From: Natribaculum breve
GTDB lineage: Archaea; Halobacteriota; Halobacteria; Halobacteriales; Natrialbaceae
Assembly (NCBI RefSeq): GCF_023008585.1
Contig: NZ_CP095390.1
Coordinates: 1,736,001 to 1,800,000, forward strand
Direction of reading: 5' to 3'
Length of the DNA stretch: 64,000 bases
Numbering within the stretch: the first letter of the stretch is position 1; each line of letters begins with the position of its first letter. Under the pieces are notes generated by a model that did not search any database, was not told where the DNA came from, and saw only the letters and a program-made list of their open reading frames with translations. Below are positions 57,586-64,000 of the stretch, piece by piece. The position numbers were made by a program, and so were the translations under genes.

Positions 57586-57647
57586 CACCGGCGAGTCACG
57601 CGATCGAATCGCCGATCGGCGTCCGACAGGACGGCGAGTCGTTTCTC

Positions 57648-57751
57648 GTACTCCTGGGCGACGGTCGGGACACACCTGATCGCGACTCGACGGCTGTCGC
57701 CACCAGTGACAGCGTCTCACGTACGATCAGTGTGTGACTGTCCAGCAGTAT
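57648..57751 (-). repeat. Palindromic repeat family D, copy D3 (diverged)
   Basis: Read leftward it opens ATACTGCTGGACAGTCAC and holds GAGACGCTGTC and GCGACAGCCGTCGAG as in D2; the far end is GTACTCC. It lies between B5 and A3 in one gene-free gap. Confidence 0.65.
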
Positions 57752-57815
57752 CGGTACCCGCCACGTCGACGTCGGAACGCAGACTCGAGGAGACGAACCC
57801 GCCGCCGAGCGGGTT

Positions 57816-57895
57816 ATACTGCCGGACGTAAGTCGTGAAAGATTCTCGCCGTCCCGGGGTGGCGAGAATCTTCACACAGTTACGTCCGATAGTAT
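57816..57895 (+). repeat. Palindromic repeat family A, copy A3
   Basis: Identical over 80 bp to A2 and, reversed, to A1. Its last base is the first base of the leftward DUF5611 stop codon triplet (57895-57897), so it abuts the end of that gene. Confidence 0.92.
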
Positions 57896-58278
57896 TAGAA
57901 GTCGTGATCCGGGTCGTCCTCGACGGAGCGTTTCATCGAGTCGCGACGAGCCTTCGCGTCCCGGCCCGTCGCCTCGAGCAGGAAGTCGTTTTTGGCGTCG
58001 ACGGCGTCGGCCGCGGCCTCGAGTTCGTCGGGGCCGAGCTCGGTCGGGTCGCGTTCGTGGAACTCGACGGCGAGTTTGTCCTTCTTCCCGGAGTACTCGA
58101 CGGCACCGACGACGATGCGTTCGAAGACGGGGTTGTCCGGCTCTGCGACGACGAAGAGTTCGCTGCCTTTGAACTCCTCGGTGTCGGTGATGGGACCGAA
58201 GTAATCCTCGACTGTGGCTTCCATGTCGGGAATCCGCTCCTCGAGATACTCACCGCGACGCATCTTGTACTCCTTCAT
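57895..58278 (-). CDS. DUF5611 family protein
   Basis: The 127-residue protein starts MKEYKMRRGEYLEERIPDME and has the core YFGPITDTEEFKGSELFVV and VEYSGKKDKLAVEFHERDP. It matches haloarchaeal DUF5611, of unknown function. ATG at 58278 is chosen over upstream starts since it opens the conserved region. Its stop codon touches repeat A3; the C-terminal end DDPDHDF looks natural, so the repeat did not truncate the protein. Confidence 0.82.
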   Translation of the reverse strand: MKEYKMRRGEYLEERIPDMEATVEDYFGPITDTEEFKGSELFVVAEPDNPVFERIVVGAVEYSGKKDKLAVEFHERDPTELGPDELEAAADAVDAKNDFLLEATGRDAKARRDSMKRSVEDDPDHDF

Positions 58279-58422
58279 GGATTGGAGATACACGGGGGAG
58301 CGTTTACCTCTTTTCATAGCACACGTGCGTGTCTCGCCGTCTCGAGTGAGGCGACGCCACACTTCGGCCAGGAGACACCTCGGTCGTGGCGAAAGTCGGT
58401 GTGTAGAGAACGTGGCCGCCGT

Positions 58423-59253
58423 CTACCGTTCGCGTTCGCCGAGGTAGCCCTTCCGACACTCGGGGCAGATGTCGCCCGCGCGCAGCGAACCGCGATCGCC
58501 GGGGGCGACGAACGAACACTGCGGGCAGAAGAACTCGGTCGCGACGCCCTCGGGAGGGGTTCCTTCGCCGGGCGTGGGCGCTTCCTGGGCGCTGGCGATT
58601 CCGGTTCCGGTTCCGGTTCCGGCTTCGGTTTCGGTGCCGGCGGGTCCGTGGTCGGCAACCGCCGTGTCGGCGGCCGATGGGTCGCTCTCGACGTCGGCGT
58701 CCACGAAGACGGCGTCGTCGTCCGTCTCGGGCCAGGACGTCGGTTCGTTCTCCGCGCCGACGGGCGAGTCGACGTCGTCGGAGTCGACGACGGTCGTCGA
58801 ATCGTCGACGACGTCTGCGTCGTCGTCCGTCTCGGGCCAGGCCGCCGGTTCGCTCTCCGCGCCGACGGGCGGACCGACGTCGTCGGAGTCGGGCCACTCG
58901 CCGCGTTCGCGTTCGCGGTCGGGCTCGACGGCCTCGTCGTCGAGGATTTCGGCGTCGTCGGTGATCGGCTCGCCGTGTTCGTCGACCGGCACGTCGAACT
59001 CGTCGTCCGGTTCGGCGTCGTCGACGCTCTCGTCGACGCCGGTCTCGTCTTCGTCGCGGCTCGAGTCGTCTGTCGTCTCGGCGACGAGACTCGTCACTTC
59101 GGTGTTCTCGCTGATGACGCGTCGTTCGCCACAGCGGGTACACTCCTCGTACTCCCGGACGATCACGACGACCTCGCTGCCACGCTCTTCGCGCTCGCGC
59201 TCGACGTCGGCGTCGCCGTACTCGTGCCCGAGCAGCGAACATCGCAGGACCAT
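58423..59253 (-). CDS. DUF7093 family protein, zinc knuckles at both ends
   Basis: The 276-residue protein has an N-terminal conserved part MVLRCSLLGHEYGDADVERE with CTRCGERRVI, a long acidic disordered middle, and a C-terminal zinc ribbon FFCPQCSF..ICPECRKGYL. The middle contains a 37-residue tandem duplication (SDDVGPPVGAESEPAAWPET and SDDVDSPVGAENEPTSWPET) and a GTGTGTG run encoded by repeated GGTTCC. The two zinc ends suggest a nucleic-acid or protein adaptor. Function unknown. Confidence 0.8.
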   Translation of the reverse strand: MVLRCSLLGHEYGDADVEREREERGSEVVVIVREYEECTRCGERRVISENTEVTSLVAETTDDSSRDEDETGVDESVDDAEPDDEFDVPVDEHGEPITDDAEILDDEAVEPDRERERGEWPDSDDVGPPVGAESEPAAWPETDDDADVVDDSTTVVDSDDVDSPVGAENEPTSWPETDDDAVFVDADVESDPSAADTAVADHGPAGTETEAGTGTGTGIASAQEAPTPGEGTPPEGVATEFFCPQCSFVAPGDRGSLRAGDICPECRKGYLGERER

Positions 59254-59358
59254 TGTTCATTCATACCGATTCAGGACATAAAAAACGTACCGCAAGACGG
59301 AATCTCTCCTTCCGGGAACGGCAAACGTCAAATCCCGGGTCGTCGAATGTGTGTACAG

Positions 59359-59652
59359 ATGAAAGCAAAGCGGGAGTATCGGGACCGAGAGTCGACGGAG
59401 GTGGCGGTCCTCGACGCGCTCGTCAACCGCGTCGACGACGGGATGACCGTCTTCGAACTCCGGGCGGCGGTCTCCGTGGAGATCGACGACCTCGAAACCG
59501 CTCTCGCGACGCTGAAAGAAGACGACCTCATCGTCGTCGAATCCCGGGAGGGGCGGACGGTCATCAAACCCGCCGAGAAGGTCGTCCCCGACGAACCGGA
59601 CGACGACGAGGGGTCGTTCGCCGACTGGCTCCGGAAACGGATGCCCTTCTGA
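59359..59652 (+). CDS. DUF6432 family protein (winged-helix-like)
   Basis: The 97-residue protein reads as a small winged helix: TEVAVLDALVNRVDDGMTVF, ELRAAVSVEIDDLETALATL, then a wing DLIVVESREGRTVIKPAEKV and a C-terminal FADWLRKRMPF. It matches haloarchaeal DUF6432. DNA binding is likely from the fold but untested. It is divergent from the DUF7093 gene and 77 bp before ygfZ, so it may lead a two-gene operon. Confidence 0.8.
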   Translation: MKAKREYRDRESTEVAVLDALVNRVDDGMTVFELRAAVSVEIDDLETALATLKEDDLIVVESREGRTVIKPAEKVVPDEPDDDEGSFADWLRKRMPF

Positions 59653-59729
59653 CCGCCCGACAGCGGTCGCAGCGTCGTCGGTCGCGAACATCGACAATCC
59701 TGATACCGTTGAAGCACCTCGAGTCGAGC

Positions 59730-60818
59730 ATGAGCGTCATCGAAGCCATCCACGCCGACCACGGTGCGACGTTCGGCGAACGCGGTGGGCGACGGGTCGT
59801 CGAACACTACGGGCGACCGGAGCGGGCCCACCGCGCGGTCAGAAACGGCGTCGGACTGTTCGAACCCGCCTACGGCGTGGTGGTCGTCGAGGGTGACGAC
59901 CGCCTCGAGTACGTCGACAACGTCGTCTCGAACCGCGTCCCCGCCGAAGACGGCGAGGGCTGTTACGCGCTCGTGCTCGACCCGCAGGGAAGAATCGAGA
60001 CCGACCTCTACGTCTACAACGCGGGCGAACGGCTGTTGCTCGTTACGCCGCCGAACCTCGCCGCTGACCTGGCCGACGAGTGGTCCGAGAAGGTGTTCAT
60101 CCAGGACGTCGAGGTCCGCGACGCTACCGACGAGTTCGCGATCTTCGGCGTTCACGGGCCGACCGCGACGGAGAAGATTGCGAGCGTCCTGAACGGGGCC
60201 GCCTCACCCGATCGACGCTACTCGTTCGTCCGCGGATCGATGGGCGAGGCGGGCGTGACCGTCGTCCGAACGGACGCGCTGGCCGGCGAGGAGAGCTACG
60301 AGGTCGTCTGTGCGGCCGGCGACGCCGAGTCGGTCTACGACACGCTCGAGACACAGGGGATGAACGCCGCCCCCTTCGGCTACCGGACCTGGGACACGCT
60401 CACGCTCGAGGCCGGGTCGCCGCGTTTCGCGACCGAACTCGAGGGGACGGTCCCGAACGTCCTCGGTCTCCGGAACGCGCTCGACTTCGAGAAGGGCTGT
60501 TACGTCGGCCAGGAGGTCGTCTCCCGCGTGGAAAATCGCGGTCAGCCGAGTCGACGGCTGATCGGGCTCGAACTCGAGGGCGACGCCGTGCCGACCGCCG
60601 GCGCGGCGGTCTTCGCCGGCGACGTGGCCGTCGGCGAGGTGACTCGCGCCGAGACGAGTCCGATCCGCGAAGCGCCGATCGCGCTCGCGCTCGTCGAGTG
60701 GGGCCTCGAGACGGACGAGGTGACGGTGCGCCTCGAGGGCGCGGAGGCACCGGCGACGCGGACGGAACTCCCGTTCGTGGCGGGCTCGGAGCAGTCCGAT
60801 CGGCTGCCGACGTACTGA
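59730..60818 (+). CDS. ygfZ: YgfZ/GcvT-family folate-binding protein
   Basis: The 362-residue protein has the GcvT-like tetrahydrofolate-binding fold and the YgfZ signature KGCYVGQEVVSR near residue 255. In bacteria YgfZ supports iron-sulfur cluster assembly or repair using folate. The N-terminal HYGRPERAHRAVRNGVGLFE and C-terminal PIALALVEWGLETDEVTVRL fit haloarchaeal members annotated as aminomethyltransferase-like. A true glycine-cleavage T protein lacks the KGCYxGQE box, so YgfZ is the better call. Confidence 0.9.
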   Translation: MSVIEAIHADHGATFGERGGRRVVEHYGRPERAHRAVRNGVGLFEPAYGVVVVEGDDRLEYVDNVVSNRVPAEDGEGCYALVLDPQGRIETDLYVYNAGERLLLVTPPNLAADLADEWSEKVFIQDVEVRDATDEFAIFGVHGPTATEKIASVLNGAASPDRRYSFVRGSMGEAGVTVVRTDALAGEESYEVVCAAGDAESVYDTLETQGMNAAPFGYRTWDTLTLEAGSPRFATELEGTVPNVLGLRNALDFEKGCYVGQEVVSRVENRGQPSRRLIGLELEGDAVPTAGAAVFAGDVAVGEVTRAETSPIREAPIALALVEWGLETDEVTVRLEGAEAPATRTELPFVAGSEQSDRLPTY

Positions 60819-60881
60819 GCTGTTGTCAGCAACCCGCCATTTTTCTGTACGCTTATCAGGATAGACGAGAACCGTCCGTCC

Positions 60882-61454
60882 ATGTCCAGGTTCCCCGCCC
60901 GCTTCGCCCTCGTAGCGTCGACCGCGACGACGGCGCTCGTGGCCTCCGCCTCGAGCGCCCTCGCACAGGACGTTCCCGGTCCCGGCCCCGGCCCAGGGCC
61001 GGGTCCCGAGGCAGTCCCGCGTTTCCCGTGGTTTCTCGAGGGGATCGGTGCTGCCGTCCTGACGCTCGTCGTCGGCGGCCTGTTGATCGCGCTCGTCCCC
61101 GACTACACGCGACGGGTGACGGACAGGGCACTCGAGGAGCCAGGGATGGCGTTCCTCTGGGGTGCCGGCGTCACGATCGCCGTGATCGTCGCCGCCGTCG
61201 TGTTCGCGATCACCGTCGTCGGTATCATCGTCGCGATCCCGCTGCTCATCGCGTTCGCGCTGTTCGCACTCGTCGCCGGGGAGTTCGGCTACCTCGCGGT
61301 GGGACGGCTGGTGAGCGACGACTGGCTGCCGGCGCTGGGCGTCGCGGCGCTCGTCGCCGCCGTCGTCGGGTCCGTCCCGTTGCTCGGTGGGCTGGTCGCG
61401 TTCGTCATCAGCAGCGTCGGCATCGGGTCGGTCGTCGTCGACTACCGGGCGTGA
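60882..61454 (+). CDS. Membrane protein with signal peptide and GP-repeat linker
   Basis: The 190-residue protein has a signal peptide (LVASASSALAQ), a short GPGPGPGPGPE linker and four membrane segments: GAAVLTLVVGGLLIALV, VTIAVIVAAVVFAITVVGI, AIPLLIAFALFALVAG and VGSVPLLGGLVAFVISSVG. The membrane part resembles the C-terminal domain that follows bactofilin-like domains in haloarchaeal membrane proteins; the bactofilin part is absent here. Function unknown. Confidence 0.7.
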   Translation: MSRFPARFALVASTATTALVASASSALAQDVPGPGPGPGPGPEAVPRFPWFLEGIGAAVLTLVVGGLLIALVPDYTRRVTDRALEEPGMAFLWGAGVTIAVIVAAVVFAITVVGIIVAIPLLIAFALFALVAGEFGYLAVGRLVSDDWLPALGVAALVAAVVGSVPLLGGLVAFVISSVGIGSVVVDYRA

Positions 61455-61470
61455 CGCGAACGCGATCGAC

Positions 61471-62559
61471 TCACTCCGAACGCGAGAACATCGCCTTCAG
61501 GTGCGCCGTCGAGAACAGCGAGGTCGGCCGGTCCATGTGGACGCCGATCTCGCCGGAGAGCGCGCCGAGGCCGACCCGCTGGACGGGTTCGGGCAGCGAG
61601 TAGGCCCGCCGAAGCCAGTGGCCGAGTTGGATCTCGCGCGCTAGATCGTCGCGCCAGGCGCGTTCGTAGGCGGCGAGCGTGGTCGGCCGGTCGGGATCGA
61701 TCTCGCGGGCCGCGTGGTCGGCGCTCGTCATGCCGTAGAGGATACCGCCGCCGGTGAACGGCTTCGTCTGTGCGGCGGCGTCGCCGATCAGGAAGCCGCG
61801 TCGACTCGTGACGCGTTCGGGCGGACCGACGGGAATCGCCCCCGAACAGCGGTGAGAGACGTCGACCTCGTAGCCGTCGATCAGGTCCTCGAAGTGTTTT
61901 GTGACGTGAGCGCCCGGCGGCGCGGCCAGGCCGTACTCGACGCCCGCCTCACCTCTGGGGATCCGCCACGCGAAAAATCGCGGCGCGGTGAGGTGAACGT
62001 CGACGAAGTCGCCGGCGTCCGACTCCTCGGAGAAGGCCAGCACGCCGTGGAGCAGTTCGTCGGGGTCGGCGAGCGAGAGCGCGTCCCGAACCCTCGAGCG
62101 CGGCCCGTCGCAGCCGGCGACCATCTTCGCCTCGTACGTGTCGGTGCCGGTCGGCCCCTTCGCCGTCACCTCGACGCGATCGTCGTCCTCGCGGACGTCG
62201 GTGACGGTGTGCTCCTCGCGGACGTCCGCACCAGCCTGCCGTGCGAGGTCGGCGAGGTGGCGGTCCAGACCGACGCGGTCGATCACGTTCGAGACGACCT
62301 CGCGCTTGTAGAACGGGTACGAACCGCTGTTGGGGCCGCCGACGTGGAACCGCGCGCCGTAGACCTCGTTCTGGAGTAACTCCTGGCGTGCGCCCTCGCC
62401 GGTGTAGTTCCAGACGTCAGAACTGACGTGGCCCGAACACGCGAGCGGTTCGCCGATCCGACCCTGTTCCAGCGCGAGGACGTCGTAGCCCGCCTCGGCG
62501 GCCCGCCGGGCGAATCGCGCACCGGCCGGACCGACGCCGACGACGACGAAATCGTACAT
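61471..62559 (-). CDS. Geranylgeranyl reductase family flavoprotein
   Basis: The 362-residue FAD enzyme has the N-terminal dinucleotide motif FVVVGVGPAGARFARRAAEA, CSGHVSSDVWNY (the substrate-side Cys region), VAGCDGPRSRVRDAL and GDAAAQTKPFTGGGILYGM. Such enzymes saturate the geranylgeranyl chains of archaeal lipids, making archaeol. Which of the several haloarchaeal paralogues this is cannot be told. ATG at 62559 begins the fold directly. Confidence 0.9.
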   Translation of the reverse strand: MYDFVVVGVGPAGARFARRAAEAGYDVLALEQGRIGEPLACSGHVSSDVWNYTGEGARQELLQNEVYGARFHVGGPNSGSYPFYKREVVSNVIDRVGLDRHLADLARQAGADVREEHTVTDVREDDDRVEVTAKGPTGTDTYEAKMVAGCDGPRSRVRDALSLADPDELLHGVLAFSEESDAGDFVDVHLTAPRFFAWRIPRGEAGVEYGLAAPPGAHVTKHFEDLIDGYEVDVSHRCSGAIPVGPPERVTSRRGFLIGDAAAQTKPFTGGGILYGMTSADHAAREIDPDRPTTLAAYERAWRDDLAREIQLGHWLRRAYSLPEPVQRVGLGALSGEIGVHMDRPTSLFSTAHLKAMFSRSE

Positions 62560-62611
62560 GTTCGCCAGGATTCTCTCGGTCGGTAAATAGTTTCTCGAGT
62601 TCGACGACGGT

Positions 62612-63052
62612 CTAGAAGATGCTGTCGGCGGTCGCCGCGCCGACGACGCTGAACATCGACCCGACGCTGACGGCCTTGAACGTGACGAGAGCGAGTTCAC
62701 GCCGCGTCTCGACCGCGTCGAGGAACGTGTCGGGAGCGTCGAACAACAGTGCGAGGATCGTCACCGATCCGAAGGCGACGACCATCAGTGAGAGAAAGCG
62801 AAGCGGAACGCCGACGAATTCCTGTTCGTCGTCCGGATCGCGCTCCGTGTCGGCCTTGTAGAGCGCGCCGTACCCGATGGCGCCGACCGTGAGGACGGTC
62901 GCGAACGCCTGGTAGAGGTTCATACTCGCGGCGAGCTGCCAGACCTCCTCGGTGACGACGAACGGCCCGGCGAGCAGGAAGCCGCCGACGATCTGCTGGG
63001 CGGAGTCGGCCGGCTGGAAGTGACGGGGTCGTCGCGGGCGTCGAATGCGCAT
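62612..63052 (-). CDS. DUF2391 family membrane protein
   Basis: The 146-residue protein has four predicted helices: QQIVGGFLLAGPFVVTEEVW, FATVLTVGAIGYGALY, FLSLMVVAFGSVTILALLF and LVTFKAVSVGSMFSVVGA. The phrase GGFLLAGPFVVTEEVW is the DUF2391 (TIGR02587-like) signature. Function unknown. It starts 7 bp after the dephospho-CoA kinase gene and is cotranscribed with it. Confidence 0.82.
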   Translation of the reverse strand: MRIRRPRRPRHFQPADSAQQIVGGFLLAGPFVVTEEVWQLAASMNLYQAFATVLTVGAIGYGALYKADTERDPDDEQEFVGVPLRFLSLMVVAFGSVTILALLFDAPDTFLDAVETRRELALVTFKAVSVGSMFSVVGAATADSIF

Positions 63053-63058
63053 CTCGAA

Positions 63059-63628
63059 TCAGGAGAGCAGCGACCACAGCCGGTCGTGGTCGCCGTCGAA
63101 GCGCTCGAGGAGCGTCCGGATCTCGTCTCGAGTCGTCTCGTCGACGCGGACGAGGACCATCCCCTCGTCGGGCTGGCCGTAGACGACGCTCGCGCCGTCC
63201 GGTGCGGCGACGATCGCGGGCAGCGTGGCGAGGTCTTCCTCGCCGTCGACGAGGATCGTCGTCGGCTCCGGCCGCTCGAGCGCGTCGACGAGCGCGCAGA
63301 CGAGGTCGTCGGTGAGGACGGCAGGCGGGTTCGTCACCTCGACGCTCGCGCCGGTGGTCACCGCCTCGCGGATCTCGGCGTCGACCTCGCTGCGCTTGGT
63401 TCGGCCGTCGACGAGGGCGACGTCGGGGGCGCGGTCGGCGCACAACAGGTGGTAGGTGACGACGTCGCCGACGGCGACGATCGGAGAGCCGGCACGCTCG
63501 AGTAACGCCTCGGCGTCGGTCTCGATCGGACCCATCGGCGCTTTGAGTTCGGAACGGAGGTCGTCGGGGAGAGAAAGCAGCGGCTCGGGGTCGTCCGCAG
63601 ACGCGTTGGAATCTGCGTCGCGGCTCAC
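63059..63628 (-). CDS. GTP-dependent dephospho-CoA kinase (DUF359)
   Basis: The 189-residue enzyme performs the last step of CoA synthesis in archaea, using GTP. Family landmarks are LLSLPDDLRSELKAPMGPIE, IVAVGDVVTYHLL, DVALVDGRTKRSEV, VTNPPAVLTDDLVCAL and VDGEEDLATLPAIVAAPDGA followed by VVYGQPDEGMVLV. The GTG start at 63628 comes two bases after the spt4 stop. Its place after rpo7 and spt4 is conserved in haloarchaea. Confidence 0.92.
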   Translation of the reverse strand: MSRDADSNASADDPEPLLSLPDDLRSELKAPMGPIETDAEALLERAGSPIVAVGDVVTYHLLCADRAPDVALVDGRTKRSEVDAEIREAVTTGASVEVTNPPAVLTDDLVCALVDALERPEPTTILVDGEEDLATLPAIVAAPDGASVVYGQPDEGMVLVRVDETTRDEIRTLLERFDGDHDRLWSLLS

Positions 63629-63629
63629 G

Positions 63630-63827
63630 TCAGCGGACTTTGAGCGCGTACGCGCCCGGTTCGTCGACCTGCATCTCGCGGGCGATCTCGCTCTCCTCGG
63701 GGTGGGCGATGACGACGTAGCCGGCCCAGTCCTCGGTCAGCGACGAGGAGCCACAGGCCTCACAGGTTTCGGCGTCGGCGTCGTTGACCCGGTGACACTC
63801 TCGACAGACGAGGCGGTTCGAGGCCAT
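63630..63827 (-). CDS. spt4: Transcription elongation factor Spt4
   Basis: The 65-residue zinc protein binds Spt5 and keeps RNA polymerase elongating. It has CRECHRVNDADAETCEACGS, the four-Cys zinc site, then LTEDWAGYVVIAHPEESEIA and the end GAYALKVR. ATG at 63827 directly follows the rpo7 stop and is preferred over a GTG two codons upstream that would overlap it. Confidence 0.95.
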   Translation of the reverse strand: MASNRLVCRECHRVNDADAETCEACGSSSLTEDWAGYVVIAHPEESEIAREMQVDEPGAYALKVR

Positions 63828-63829
63828 AC

Positions 63830-64000
63830 TCACTCACCCGCCGTGGCTTCGCGTTTCTCCCGGTCTTCTTTCAGCCAGCCGTGCTTGCCGAGGCCGGGCT
63901 GTTTCGCCGTGAGACCGATCTTCGAGTCCCGGGGGTTGCGTTCGTCGATGCTCTTGGTGACGATCCGCGCCCGGACGGCGTCGTCGACGCCGAGTGTCCG
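63830..64000 (-). CDS. rpo7: RNA polymerase subunit Rpo7 (E'), C-terminal fragment (cut by window edge)
   Basis: Only the last 56 codons are in the window. They encode TLGVDDAVRARIVTKSIDER then SKIGLTAKQPGLGKHGWLKE and end EKREATAGE. This is the end of the S1/OB domain of archaeal Rpo7, which pairs with Rpo4 in the polymerase stalk. Its stop overlaps no base of spt4 but lies two bases before its ATG, so the operon is rpo7, spt4, dephospho-CoA kinase. Confidence 0.92.
   Translation of the reverse strand, partial: RTLGVDDAVRARIVTKSIDERNPRDSKIGLTAKQPGLGKHGWLKEDREKREATAGE

Noticed and set aside
1..64000. CRISPR array, rRNA operon, replication origin or inteins
   Set aside because: No evenly spaced direct repeats with unique spacers, no rRNA sequence, no cdc6/orc gene with origin repeats, and no intein block in the ATPases or GTPases was seen.

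Overview
This 64 kb window is chromosomal DNA from a halophilic archaeon (class Halobacteria). The evidence is the very acidic predicted proteins, GC-rich third positions, frequent CTCGAG, and archaeal informational genes: PAN, eIF5B, Pus10, TrmY, Nob1, S19e, PDCD5, Spt4, Rpo7, SecDF and geranylgeranyl reductase. Many other genes match families known only from haloarchaea (DUF5611, DUF5811, DUF5812, DUF6432, DUF7093, DUF7123, DUF7511, HTH_10, HalOD1). The style suggests Natrialbales, but that is inference only.

Layout. 0-13 kb is accessory-like. It holds a cut NUDIX gene, a PadR-type regulator, an intact ISH6-family insertion sequence with an 8-bp target duplication, a metallophosphoesterase, a Tat-exported DUF4397 protein, small zinc-ribbon proteins, an ATP-grasp ligase with a palindromic element inserted in frame, tRNA-Pro(CGG) followed by two partial copies of its own 3' end, trmY and an HtrA-like lipoprotein protease. 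13-27 kb is mostly core: pus10, rnhB, a CaCA exchanger, secF-secD, pgi, a CPBP protease, nob1 with a PRC-barrel gene, infB (eIF5B) and pdaD. 27-30 kb is again accessory: an exported SagB-like flavoprotein, a tandemly duplicated module (promoter, two-hairpin RNA, tiny zinc-finger gene) and an AT-rich patch. 30-54 kb is core: pan, pepF, an M28 peptidase, truA, two convergent sulfatase-superfamily genes, the rps19e-PDCD5-PP-loop-hisS group, thiL, two site-2 proteases, moaE-like, pyrH and lysS. 54-64 kb carries a PadR/pitA divergent pair, a repeat-rich gap at 57.5-57.9 kb, ygfZ, geranylgeranyl reductase, and the end of the rpo7-spt4-dephospho-CoA kinase operon.

The most unusual signal is a set of four short palindromic repeat families, named here A to D. 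Family A is 80 bp, present in three identical copies; one copy adds exactly 27 codons to the ATP-grasp gene. Family B is about 75-85 bp, in five clear copies and one degenerate copy; in four of the six the terminal TGA of the repeat is the stop codon of the adjacent gene. Family C has two copies, one inside the rps19e-PDCD5 gap. Family D has four diverged copies that share their ends with family A. They look like non-autonomous mobile elements, some perhaps recruited as gene-end hairpins. The second notable signal is the duplicated module at 28.1-29.1 kb, where the promoter is conserved and the RNA hairpins differ by compensatory changes.
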